Below are positions 17,181 to 24,836 of a stretch of DNA of 64,000 nt, in pieces (the stretch's first letter is position 1; each line of letters begins with the position of its first letter). The notes beneath the pieces are model-generated. The model ran no database searches. It was not told the origin of the DNA and saw only the letters and a list, made by a program, of their open reading frames with translations. Position numbers and translations under genes: made by a program. The stretch covers positions 3,529,001 through 3,593,000 of the forward strand of contig NZ_CP006587.1 of NCBI RefSeq assembly GCF_000737515.1. Direction: 5' to 3'. Origin of the DNA: Hymenobacter sp. APR13. Its GTDB lineage: Bacteria; Bacteroidota; Bacteroidia; Cytophagales; Hymenobacteraceae.

Positions 17181-18002
17181 ATGAACCCAGACCTTTCCAC
17201 CCGTCCCATCGGCGTATTCGACAGCGGTATCGGGGGCCTCACCGTCGCGCGGGCCGTGGCGCGCGTGCTGCCCCACGAGCGGCTCGTGTATTTCGGCGAC
17301 ACAGCCCACCTGCCCTACGGCGACAAAAGCACCGCCGCCATTCAGGCGTACAGCGTCAAAATCTGCGACTTACTGCTCAAGCAGCAGTGCAAGGTCATTC
17401 TCATTGCCTGCAACTCAGCTTCCGCCGCGGCCTACGAGCTGGTGCGCGAATACGTGGGGTCCAAGGCGCGTGTGCTCAACGTTATCGACCCGATTGTGGC
17501 CCACGTGGGGCAGGCCTACGCCGGCCGCACCATTGGGCTGATTGGCACCAAGCAGACGGTAAACAGCAACGTGTACCGCAAGAAAATAGACGAGCTGGAT
17601 GCCGGCGTGCAACTGCAGAGCCTGGCCACCCCCTTGCTGGCCCCGATGATAGAAGAAGGCTTTTTTGATAACAGCATCGCCGGCAACATCATCGAAAGCT
17701 ACCTCACCAACCCTGCTCTGGAAGGCATTGAGGCCCTGGTGCTGGCCTGCACGCACTACCCGCTCATCAAAAAGCAGATCACCGACTTCTACCAGGGCCG
17801 CACGGCCGTGCTGGACGCCTCCGACGTGGTGGCGGCGCACGTGCAGCACTACCTGCAGCAGCAGAACCTGGCGGCCCAGCCGGGCAAAGCGGCGCCGGTG
17901 CATCACTTCTACGTTTCCGATTTCACCCGTTCGTTCGAGGAAAGCACGCGTATATTTTTTGGCCAGGAAGTGCACCTGGAGCACTATCCGCTCTGGGAGT
18001 AG
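17181..18002 (+). CDS. murI: Glutamate racemase
   Basis: It makes D-glutamate for peptidoglycan. The ATG at 17181 (MNPDLSTRPIGVFDSG) yields 273 residues, the normal length; the earlier ATG at 17127 adds 18 residues with no family likeness. The two catalytic cysteines are Cys77 in ACNSAS and Cys190 in ACTHYPL. The N-terminal FDSGIGGLTV carries the conserved Asp-Ser, and PYGDKS is the substrate-binding segment. The next gene starts 71 bp downstream on the same strand. Confidence 0.96.
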   Translation: MNPDLSTRPIGVFDSGIGGLTVARAVARVLPHERLVYFGDTAHLPYGDKSTAAIQAYSVKICDLLLKQQCKVILIACNSASAAAYELVREYVGSKARVLNVIDPIVAHVGQAYAGRTIGLIGTKQTVNSNVYRKKIDELDAGVQLQSLATPLLAPMIEEGFFDNSIAGNIIESYLTNPALEGIEALVLACTHYPLIKKQITDFYQGRTAVLDASDVVAAHVQHYLQQQNLAAQPGKAAPVHHFYVSDFTRSFEESTRIFFGQEVHLEHYPLWE

Positions 18003-18073
18003 TGTTGTACTAGTTGCCGCTCACGGCCCGTGCCGTTGCTTTCCGTTTCGTAACCCTTCCTTTTCTCACTCCG

Positions 18074-18760
18074 ATGAATAAGCCTTATTACCGCCTCGGC
18101 GACCTGCGCCGCAATGTGCTGCTGATGGCTGCCGCTACCAGCCTGGGACTCCTGCTGCCCGCCTGCTCGGGCGGCAGCTCCGACACCGATAGGGCCACCA
18201 CCCAGGAAGACTGGGGCGGCGGCGAGTCGTACTCGGAAGGCGTCATCACGGAAATGACCGAAGTGAAGCCGGGCGAATGGAAAATCACGGCGGAGCGCCC
18301 CGCTGGCAAGGAAGAAGTGGCCGCCGTGCTCAAGCACTTCGATGGCAAGGTAGATACCCTGCAAGGCCAGGCCCTGCAGCGCCAGATGCAGGATTACACG
18401 CGCGTGAACCCGGAAAACCGCATGGGCGGCACCAGCATGATGGACATTCTGATGTGGGGCGGTATCGGCTATATGGCCGGGCGCTTCCTCACGCCGAACG
18501 TGGGAGCCTACGCCAACCCCGGTATTGTGCAGCAAAACAACGGCTGGCGCGGCCGGGTGGCGCAGGAGCGCGACCAGGGCCGGGGCTTCTTCGGCCGCGG
18601 CTTTGGTGGCAGCCGCACCAACAACGGCGTGCGACCCAGCACCAGCGTAGTGCGCAGCACCGGTTTCGGCAGCCGCAGCAGCGTCCGGAGTACCGCGCCC
18701 AGCAGCAGCCGGAGTTCCGGTTTCGGTAGCCGCAGCAGCAGCCGGGGCTTCGGCGGCTGA
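18074..18760 (+). CDS. UPF0323-like lipoprotein paired with an ATP-grasp enzyme
   Basis: A 228-residue protein from the ATG at 18074 (MNKPYYRLGDLRRN) with signal sequence and lipobox (LLLPAC, Cys33). After a short soluble part (EGVITEMTEVKPGEWKIT) comes a glycine-rich hydrophobic stretch (MMDILMWGGIGYMAGRF). The tail is repetitive, rich in Ser, Arg, Gly and Phe (STGFGSRSSVRST). Layout and start resemble the UPF0323 lipoproteins of Helicobacter and the YgiB type, which sit next to glutathionylspermidine-synthase-like genes exactly as here. The role of these pairs is not established. Confidence 0.78.
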   Translation: MNKPYYRLGDLRRNVLLMAAATSLGLLLPACSGGSSDTDRATTQEDWGGGESYSEGVITEMTEVKPGEWKITAERPAGKEEVAAVLKHFDGKVDTLQGQALQRQMQDYTRVNPENRMGGTSMMDILMWGGIGYMAGRFLTPNVGAYANPGIVQQNNGWRGRVAQERDQGRGFFGRGFGGSRTNNGVRPSTSVVRSTGFGSRSSVRSTAPSSSRSSGFGSRSSSRGFGG

Positions 18761-18842
18761 CTTTGGCGGCCGGCGCGGCCCATCAGCCTACACGCTTTTT
18801 TGATTCTCCTTTCCTAATCTCGCATTCATACCGCTTACCCCC

Positions 18843-20021
18843 ATGCCTGATATTTCGCTTTTGCCGCTTTCCGGTGACGTAACGCCGGCCGTACGTAGCC
18901 TGGGCTGGGATTGGGTGGTGGAAGAAGACTGCCAGAACTACGTGGCCCGCGAGGCCGTGCAACTACCCGAAGCCGAGGCCGACGCGCTGCTGGAGGCCGC
19001 CGATACGCTCTACGAGCTGCTGCTACAGTCCATTCCCGACCCCATTCCGGACACGCTGCTGCGGCTACTGGCCATTCCGGAGCTGCTGTGGCCTGCCGTG
19101 CGCCACTCCTGGAACGACGACCGGCACTGGCACCTCTACGGCCGCTTCGACCTGGCCCAGACCCCGGAAGGCCCCAAGCTGCTCGAATTCAACGCCGACA
19201 CCGCCACCAGCATCCCCGAAACCGCCGTGGTGCAGTGGGCCAGCCTGGTAGCCGCCGGCCAGGCCTCCGACGACCGGCAGGCCAACGGCCTCTTTGAAGG
19301 CCTGCAGGCCCAGCTAACCGAGTGGCTGCAGCGCAACCCCGACCTGCCGCCCACGCTGCTGCTCGTGCACCTGCCCGACAGTGCCGAAGACGCCGCCAAC
19401 TGCGCCGTAGTGGCCGAGGCGGCTGCGGAAGCCGGCTTCGAGCACGTGCACATCTGCTCCGTCGATGCCATGCAGGTGTCGGTGGCAGGGGAGGAGCGGG
19501 GCGTGTGGGCCGAGCAGGCCCCGGAGCAGTGGCGGCAGTACGGGTTTCTGTTCAAGCTGGTGCCCTGGGAAATTCTGGCTGCCGAAGAGCCTGAGCTGAC
19601 GGCCGACCTGCTGCAACTGCTCCAAAGCCGCGACCTGATCATCGCCAACCCGGCCTACACGCTGCTGTTCCAGAGCAAAGCCATCCTAGCCTGGCTCTGG
19701 CAATGCTTCCCGCAGCATCCGCTCCTGCTGGATGCCTCCCTCTCCGAGCTGCCTGGCCACAGTGTGCGCAAGCCGCTGCTGGGCCGCGAGGGCCAAAACG
19801 TCACGGAAATGAATGCCGGCCGGCCCGGGCAGGGCGTAGAAGGCGAGTTTGCCGGGCAGACGCAGGTTTATCAGCGTTTCGCCAAACTCCCGCAGGATGC
19901 CCAACAACGCTTTTATCAAGCCGGGGTGTTCTGGGCTGGCAGCGGCTGCGCCATCGGCTTCCGCCGGGCCGCCGGCTTCATCACCAACCTGTCGGAGTTC
20001 GTGCCGCACGTGCTGGGATAA
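18843..20021 (+). CDS. Glutathionylspermidine synthase-like ATP-grasp protein (YgiC/YjfC type)
   Basis: A 392-residue protein of the glutathionylspermidine synthase C-terminal-domain family without the amidase half. Family marks are RHSWNDDRHWHLYGRFDLA, KLLEFNADTATSIPET (substrate/metal segment), LFKLVPWE and, near the C-terminus, GCAIGFRRAAGFITNLSEFVPH. YgiC-type enzymes have ATP-grasp folds but no proven glutathionylspermidine synthase activity. It lies 82 bp behind the UPF0323-like lipoprotein gene, a conserved pairing that suggests ligation or modification of a cell-envelope peptide (inference). A strong hairpin follows at 20047-20090. Confidence 0.9.
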   Translation: MPDISLLPLSGDVTPAVRSLGWDWVVEEDCQNYVAREAVQLPEAEADALLEAADTLYELLLQSIPDPIPDTLLRLLAIPELLWPAVRHSWNDDRHWHLYGRFDLAQTPEGPKLLEFNADTATSIPETAVVQWASLVAAGQASDDRQANGLFEGLQAQLTEWLQRNPDLPPTLLLVHLPDSAEDAANCAVVAEAAAEAGFEHVHICSVDAMQVSVAGEERGVWAEQAPEQWRQYGFLFKLVPWEILAAEEPELTADLLQLLQSRDLIIANPAYTLLFQSKAILAWLWQCFPQHPLLLDASLSELPGHSVRKPLLGREGQNVTEMNAGRPGQGVEGEFAGQTQVYQRFAKLPQDAQQRFYQAGVFWAGSGCAIGFRRAAGFITNLSEFVPHVLG

Positions 20022-20046
20022 AGCGCCTGCAAGCTTATTGCTTACA

Positions 20047-20090
20047 TAGATAAGGCCCGCCTTTACGAAAGTAGAGGCGGGCCTTATCTA
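20047..20090 (+). terminator. Strong terminator with GAAA tetraloop
   Basis: Perfect 16-nt arms (20047-20062 and 20075-20090) enclose a further TTAC-GAAA-GTAG stem, so the hairpin is about 20 bp with a GAAA tetraloop. Confidence 0.8.
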
Positions 20091-20377
20091 TAAGCTTTGA
20101 GCTATGGCGTCTGAGCAATAAGTTGTTACGGAGTGACGTGTGCATGGATTTTTAATTATTTCAATTATTGATAGATTAAAATCGTGAAAAATCATTGTAT
20201 TATTTTGTTTAATATTTACATTCATGCCGCAAAACTGCTCTGCCTATCTGGTCCTGGTAAAACCGAGTTTTTAACGTCCTGGCTTACTCTGCCTGCGAAG
20301 GGCATACTAGGTACTACGTAAGCTCAATCTGGCGACAAACGGACAGTCTATAAATCCATCAATTCTCATTCAACCCA
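20091..20377. other. AT-rich region upstream of the curli genes
   Basis: This stretch is visibly AT-richer than its surroundings (TTTTTAATTATTTCAATTAT around 20150-20168; TTGTATTATTTTGTTTAATA around 20193-20212). It must hold the csgEFG promoter and any regulator sites, but I found no exact TTG-N19-21-TAnnTTTG match. No gene is visible. Confidence 0.5.
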
Positions 20378-21004
20378 ATGCTACGCCAGCTCTCCTTACC
20401 TACATTGGTGTACTGGCTTACTTGTAAGCAGCCGCCGTTTAGACAGCTGGCCAGCACCTGTTTTGTTATCTGGTTGGTATTGTTAGTCTGCCCGGCGCTG
20501 GCCCAAAATGAGCGACGGATTCCGGTAAGGGAAGGTAGCAATGCCCAGAAAACGCCCGAAGTGCCTGTAAAAGAATCGCAGGCGGCACCGTTGCCGGCCA
20601 AGAAACTGGAGGAGGCCCTGCGGCTGCTGTTGCAAGCCGACTCTTCGCAGACACAACGTCGCCAGACGGCTGGAATAGAATCACAAGGTTTGGTTGTCGA
20701 TCAGACGATAACCAAGATTGGCCGTGACTTCTACAGCGTATTCTATACCGCCTTCGAAGCCCCACCAGGCGTCATCGAATACAACATCACCATCACGGAA
20801 CTACCGGCTCGTGGCAACAGTGCCTTGGTGTCGCTCGCCGTGAACGACGAGACGCTACTCGAAATACCCTTGCAGCCTAAGTACGACCTGATAGAAGAAG
20901 CCGCCATCCAGGCCGTAGGGTTGGCCAGCGACTATCTGGTGGAAGCCCAGCGCGTGAGCAATCAATTAGAGCGCGGCGAACTGAAGGGCCGAGAAACCTA
21001 CTGA
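20378..21004 (+). CDS. csgE: Curli secretion accessory protein CsgE
   Basis: CsgE caps the periplasmic mouth of the CsgG pore and hands over curlin subunits. The 208-residue frame has a hydrophobic signal segment (about 27-43, ending PALAQ). A variable, charged linker follows. The conserved CsgE core covers about 100-195: GLVVDQTITKIGRDFYSVF, then YNITITELPARGNSALVSL and YDLIEEAAIQAV. It is longer than E. coli CsgE (129 residues) because of the N-terminal linker. It is the first gene of csgE-csgF-csgG, 37 bp before csgF. Confidence 0.93.
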   Translation: MLRQLSLPTLVYWLTCKQPPFRQLASTCFVIWLVLLVCPALAQNERRIPVREGSNAQKTPEVPVKESQAAPLPAKKLEEALRLLLQADSSQTQRRQTAGIESQGLVVDQTITKIGRDFYSVFYTAFEAPPGVIEYNITITELPARGNSALVSLAVNDETLLEIPLQPKYDLIEEAAIQAVGLASDYLVEAQRVSNQLERGELKGRETY

Positions 21005-21041
21005 CAACTTCCCATTTCTTGCTTCACTACTCCCACCCCTT

Positions 21042-21473
21042 ATGAAAACTCTTTTTACTCTATGCACTGCCCTGCTGCTTATGCTCGCTGGTAGCCAAGC
21101 GCATGCACAGGACTTCGTTTACGAACCCAAAAACCCATCTTTTGGTGGGGGGAACAGCTTCAACTACCAATGGCTGCTCAGTTCCGCCACTTCGCAGAAC
21201 ACCATTGAAGAGCCGGCCCGCGATACCGGCACCGGCGTCAACGCCAACGATCCGCTTAATGGCTTTGCTGAAAACCTTAACCGGCAGATTCTGAGCCAGC
21301 TGACCAACCGGTTTATTACGTCGCAGTTTGGCTCGGGGCCGGTGCGGGAGGGTAGCTATACAGTGGGTTCTTATCAGATTGAGGTGACACCTGGTGCCAA
21401 TGGAGTAGTAATCCAGATTACCGATTCCGGCACCGGCAACCAGACCACCGTCACTATTCCAAATATCCCTTAG
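21042..21473 (+). CDS. csgF: Curli assembly protein CsgF
   Basis: A 143-residue protein with signal peptide (ending SQAHAQ). The mature N-terminus DFVYEPKNPSFGGGN is the CsgF segment that inserts into the CsgG channel to form the second constriction; the NPSFGG core is highly conserved. The rest (about 60-143) should lie at the cell surface and help the nucleator start fibre growth; it ends in a small beta-rich part (VGSYQIEVTPGANGVVIQ). It sits between csgE and csgG with short gaps. Confidence 0.95.
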   Translation: MKTLFTLCTALLLMLAGSQAHAQDFVYEPKNPSFGGGNSFNYQWLLSSATSQNTIEEPARDTGTGVNANDPLNGFAENLNRQILSQLTNRFITSQFGSGPVREGSYTVGSYQIEVTPGANGVVIQITDSGTGNQTTVTIPNIP

Positions 21474-21525
21474 CCAGTCGCACGGCCACTAGCTTATCTT
21501 CTCTCTGTCATTGCCTCACCTCCCC

Positions 21526-22920
21526 ATGCGTACCATCGCCACCTGGAAAGTATACTTAGCCATCACGCTGCTCCTGGCAACTGGTGCCTGCGCGCCTTAT
21601 TTCCATCAGCCACTCACCACCGAGCCCGCACGTCTGGGGGCCGAGGTCATCCGGCCCCGTCCAATCCAGAATATGCCGCAGCCCCGCGAAAAGGCGGTAG
21701 TGGCCGTATATAAGTTCCGCGACCAGACCGGGCAGTACAAGCCTACCGTGAACGGATCAAGCTTCTCAACGGCCATCACGCAGGGTGCTACTACTATTTT
21801 GATAAAGGCGCTGGAAGAGTCTAATTGGTTTGAGCCGATTGAGCGCGAAAACCTAGGCAATCTGCTGAATGAGCGCAAAATCATCCGTTCGACTCGGGCT
21901 GAATATAGCGAGCAGACTGGGCAACGACAGTCACCATTGCCGCCGCTGCTGTTTGCAGGAGTGCTGCTGGAAGGCGGTATTATCTCCTATGATGCCAACA
22001 TGCTAACCGGCGGTGCCGGCCTGCGCTACTTTGGAGCCGGGGCCTCGGGCCAGTATCGGCAGGACCGTGTCACGGTGTATCTGCGGGCCATCAGTACATC
22101 CAATGGGCGGGTGCTCAAAACAGTTTACGTCAGCAAAACGATTCTTTCGCAGCAAGTGGATGCCAGCCTGTTCCGATTTGTGAACTTCAAGCGGCTGCTG
22201 GAAACCGAAACTGGTTTTACCTACAATGAGCCCAGCGAAATGGCAGTGAAGGAGGCCATCGAGAAATCAGTGGAAGCTCTCATCTTCGAGGGCCTGCGCG
22301 ACCGGCTGTGGGCGCCTAAAAACGTGGAGGACCTGCAGGGGCCGGCTATGGCTGCCTACTTCCAGGAGAAAGAGCAGAATGCTTCTATTGATGTGCTGGG
22401 CCGCGAACTGACGGAACGCCGCAGCCGCTTTGGGATAGGGCTTTCGGCCTCGCTACAGCAATATTCCGGCGACTTTGCCAGCCCCCGTAACGATCCGGAA
22501 GGCACTGCCACGCTCCGCTACCAATGGGGCACCGGCTTCCTGAGCTCATTCGCCAACGTAGGATGGGGCCAGTTGTCGGCCCGGCGCTACTTCAGCCAGG
22601 ACTTCAGCTATGCCGAAGCGGGCCTGATGATGCGTCTGCTGCCGCAAGACCGATTCACGCCCTACGCTATGGCAGGGGCAGGTGCTACGTTGCGCAATCA
22701 GCCAGCAGTCAGCGGCAGCCAGCGGGTACTGCCGCATACCTTATTGGGCATAGGAGGAGAGTACCTGCTCTCACCACGTATTGGCCTGAATGCCAGCATC
22801 GAAAACCGCTACTACCTGAGCGACGACCTCGATTATATGGACTACGGCAAGTATAATGACTATGTCTGGGCAGCTCGTCTGGGCTTTACCTACTACTTAG
22901 GTAGCCGTCGTATAAAATAA
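21526..22920 (+). CDS. csgG: Curli secretion channel CsgG with C-terminal beta-barrel-like extension
   Basis: CsgG forms the nonameric outer-membrane pore for curlins. The ATG at 21526 (MRTIATWKVY) places the lipobox well (LATGAC, Cys22); an upstream TTG would add only five residues. Residues about 35-265 are the CsgG core: VAVYKFRDQTGQYKP, LIKALEESNWF, ERENLGNLLNERKII, the transmembrane-hairpin region around GGIISYDANMLTGG, and DRVTVYLRAISTSNGRVL. The protein is 464 residues, against 277 in E. coli. The extra 180 residues (about 285-464) alternate polar and hydrophobic strands (FGIGLSASLQQYSG; LGIGGEYLLSPRIGLNAS; AARLGFTYYLG) like a small outer-membrane barrel. Confidence 0.93.
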   Translation: MRTIATWKVYLAITLLLATGACAPYFHQPLTTEPARLGAEVIRPRPIQNMPQPREKAVVAVYKFRDQTGQYKPTVNGSSFSTAITQGATTILIKALEESNWFEPIERENLGNLLNERKIIRSTRAEYSEQTGQRQSPLPPLLFAGVLLEGGIISYDANMLTGGAGLRYFGAGASGQYRQDRVTVYLRAISTSNGRVLKTVYVSKTILSQQVDASLFRFVNFKRLLETETGFTYNEPSEMAVKEAIEKSVEALIFEGLRDRLWAPKNVEDLQGPAMAAYFQEKEQNASIDVLGRELTERRSRFGIGLSASLQQYSGDFASPRNDPEGTATLRYQWGTGFLSSFANVGWGQLSARRYFSQDFSYAEAGLMMRLLPQDRFTPYAMAGAGATLRNQPAVSGSQRVLPHTLLGIGGEYLLSPRIGLNASIENRYYLSDDLDYMDYGKYNDYVWAARLGFTYYLGSRRIK

Positions 22921-22924
22921 TGTG

Positions 22925-22965
22925 AAGCCCTTTTAATCGGTCAAATGGCTGATTGAAAGGGTTTT
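22925..22965 (+). terminator. Terminator after csgG
   Basis: Arms AAGCCCTTTTAATCGG and CTGATTGAAAGGGTTTT pair with several G-U pairs and end in a T run. This separates csgEFG from the curlin genes. Confidence 0.65.
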
Positions 22966-23019
22966 CACTTGTTATATAACTATGTAAATAAAAATTTGAA
23001 TAAAAAATTTACACACTTG

Positions 23020-23050
23020 CTTGTATTATGAAAAAAGTGCTTTATATTTG
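23020..23050 (+). promoter_or_regulatory. Promoter of the curlin genes
   Basis: CTTG (23020-23023), a 19-nt spacer and TATATTTG (23043-23050) match the Bacteroidota consensus. Transcription would start near 23057, about 70 nt before the curlin ATG, giving the fibre subunits a promoter separate from the secretion genes. Confidence 0.65.
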
Positions 23051-23127
23051 AATTGTCTATCCGGAAGAGACAATTAAAAAGAAGTAAAACAAAATTCTAA
23101 CCCTCCCCAAAAGTCCCCCTTTTCCCC

Positions 23128-23793
23128 ATGAAAAAGATCCAACTCCTCGCCGCTGCACTCCTGATGGCCGGTGCTGCTTTCGCTCAGTCTACCCCTAATG
23201 CCCGCCCAGCAGCACAAGGCCGTGGTGCAGCTGTCCGCGCAATTCCCACTACTACCCAGATTTCTGCTACCAGCCGTAATGCCGGTTCGGTTGACCATGA
23301 TTCGTATGTGCAGCAGGTAGGTACTGATAACTATGGCGTCGTTCGGCAGGTTGGTTCCAACCAGTCGGCTGATATGTACCAGAACGGCACGGGCAACGAT
23401 GCCTATCAGACGCAGTCTGGCAGCTCGCCACTTAATGGCCTAAACACTGCTTACTCCAGCCAAACCGGCAACAACAACTATGTTGACCAAGTACAAAGCG
23501 GCTGGCGTGGAGAAGCCATCGTAGAGCAAGGTGCTACTGGTGACGCCCAGAACCGCAACTATGCTGTGCAAGAGCAGACCGGTGACCTCAACTACGGCTA
23601 CATCGACCAGGATAGCGACGACAACTTTGCTCATCAGAAGCAAACCAATGCTACCGGTTTGATCTTTGGAATCCCCGGCAACTTTGCTGACACGCGTCAG
23701 GGTGATGGCAGCCTGGGTTCTAACAACCAGTGGAGCCAGGTTGTACAAGATGGTAGTGGCAATGCTGCCATCGTTCGTCAGGACCACCCCTAA
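23128..23793 (+). CDS. Curlin-type fibre subunit, first of two
   Basis: A 221-residue secreted protein with signal peptide (MKKIQLLAAALLMAGAAFAQ). After an N-terminal linker (about 21-55) come roughly nine imperfect repeats of the curlin type, Q-x-G-x2-N-x5-Q. Examples are YVQQVGTDNYGVVRQVGSNQ, YQNGTGNDAYQTQSG, SSQTGNNNYVDQVQSG and VVQDGSGNAAIVRQ. Such repeats stack as a beta-solenoid that polymerises into amyloid. Repeat lengths are irregular compared with E. coli CsgA. Which of the two genes is the major subunit and which the nucleator cannot be decided from sequence. Confidence 0.93.
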   Translation: MKKIQLLAAALLMAGAAFAQSTPNARPAAQGRGAAVRAIPTTTQISATSRNAGSVDHDSYVQQVGTDNYGVVRQVGSNQSADMYQNGTGNDAYQTQSGSSPLNGLNTAYSSQTGNNNYVDQVQSGWRGEAIVEQGATGDAQNRNYAVQEQTGDLNYGYIDQDSDDNFAHQKQTNATGLIFGIPGNFADTRQGDGSLGSNNQWSQVVQDGSGNAAIVRQDHP

Positions 23794-23818
23794 TCGGTTT
23801 TGTGTCTAACGCACAATT

Positions 23819-23856
23819 GGCCGGGTCTTCTCTTCTTTGTGAAGGGAGGCCCGGCC
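23819..23856 (+). terminator. Hairpin between the two curlin genes
   Basis: GGCCGGG (23819-23825) pairs with CCCGGCC (23850-23856), and the inside can pair further (TCTTCTC and GAAGGGA). With no long T-tract it may be a partial terminator that lowers expression of the second curlin gene relative to the first. Confidence 0.6.
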
Positions 23857-23875
23857 TCTTGGGCATTAACATGAC

Positions 23876-24466
23876 ATGGCTATGAAAAAACTGTTTTTTC
23901 TGCTTTGCACAGTTAGCGCCGCAAGCCTCTGGCTGCCAGCTACTGCGCAAAGCCGTACCGACCCGGAAGACCTGCGTGTAGAGCAGCGTCTCGCCGAAAC
24001 CATTGGCTTGGAGCGACTGCCCAATGCCCCAAGCCAAGCCGATGCGCGCAACGTGTCGTCGTTGCTACAAATGGGCACCGGCAATCGGGGCGCTATTACG
24101 CAGAACAATACCGGCGTTTTGGCCAACTCGGCTTTTGTGGAGCAGGCAGGCCTTAGCAACCAACTCAGCTTCACTCAGACAGGAGAAGGCAACAGCGCCC
24201 GCATTACGCAGGACGGTGACCGGAACGAGCTAAACGTAAACCTGACCGGCGACAGAAACGAAATGAAGCTGGTGCAGGATGGTGACGACAATAAGATCAA
24301 CAGCACCGTCGTTGGCGACAGCCGTAAGTACGAAGTCATGCAGATAGGTAACAACCATACTCTCAACCAGCTGGAGTCTACACCTTTGGCGCCACGTGGC
24401 TATAGTGTGGAAATGCGCGGCAACGGTATCCAGCTCACCATTGAGCAAGGTAGGGTATTGCCCTAA
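23876..24466 (+). CDS. Curlin-type fibre subunit, second of two (possible nucleator)
   Basis: A 196-residue protein (MAMKKLFFLL; an ATG two codons later is equally possible) with a signal peptide ending ATAQ. Residues about 30-58 are a non-repeat linker. About seven curlin repeats follow: SLLQMGTGNRGAITQ, FVEQAGLSNQLSFTQTGEGN, ARITQDGDRNELNV, MKLVQDGDDNKINS and EVMQIGNNHTLNQLES. The protein ends with a distinct tail (IQLTIEQGRVLP). The separate, divergent repeat set and the different C-terminus resemble the CsgA/CsgB division of labour, but assigning it as nucleator is inference. It is followed by a strong terminator. Confidence 0.9.
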   Translation: MAMKKLFFLLCTVSAASLWLPATAQSRTDPEDLRVEQRLAETIGLERLPNAPSQADARNVSSLLQMGTGNRGAITQNNTGVLANSAFVEQAGLSNQLSFTQTGEGNSARITQDGDRNELNVNLTGDRNEMKLVQDGDDNKINSTVVGDSRKYEVMQIGNNHTLNQLESTPLAPRGYSVEMRGNGIQLTIEQGRVLP

Positions 24467-24495
24467 GCTGCACCATGCATATTGTAAAAGGCTGA

Positions 24496-24536
24496 TGGCA
24501 ACCTGGTTATGTACGATAACCAGGTTGCCATTTTTT
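24496..24536 (+). terminator. Terminator of the curlin genes
   Basis: Perfect 15-nt arms (24496-24510, 24516-24530), a 5-nt loop, then TTTTTT. Confidence 0.88.
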
Positions 24537-24836
24537 GTGTTAGTGTATTTTTGAATTAAATTCTGAATTTTTAAAATTATTCTTACATTTATGGATCCAA
24601 TAATGCGGCCATTCTCATAATAGCATATTCTTATGCATTGCATAGATGATTGGTTTGAACAGACCTTGCTATACACCTGCTGTGCCCGTCTGGCACTCTA
24701 TACATAGGGTTTCTTGATTTATAATACTGAATTTACTGTGTATAGTGGTTTTGCTGCCCGATACCTGAATAAGTTCCCTTGCTACCGCACTGGTTGTACC
24801 TACCCTGAACTCTCCCACCTTAGCCTACCTTAAGCC
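24537..24836. other. AT-rich intergenic region
   Basis: No gene is visible. The stretch is AT-rich (24540-24760) and probably contains the promoter of the gene at 24837; no exact consensus match was found. Confidence 0.4.

Noticed and set aside
23280..24440. Short repeated units that could be taken for a CRISPR or satellite array
   Set aside because: They are imperfect, in frame and encode curlin repeats; there are no identical repeats with unique spacers. I saw no CRISPR elsewhere in the window.
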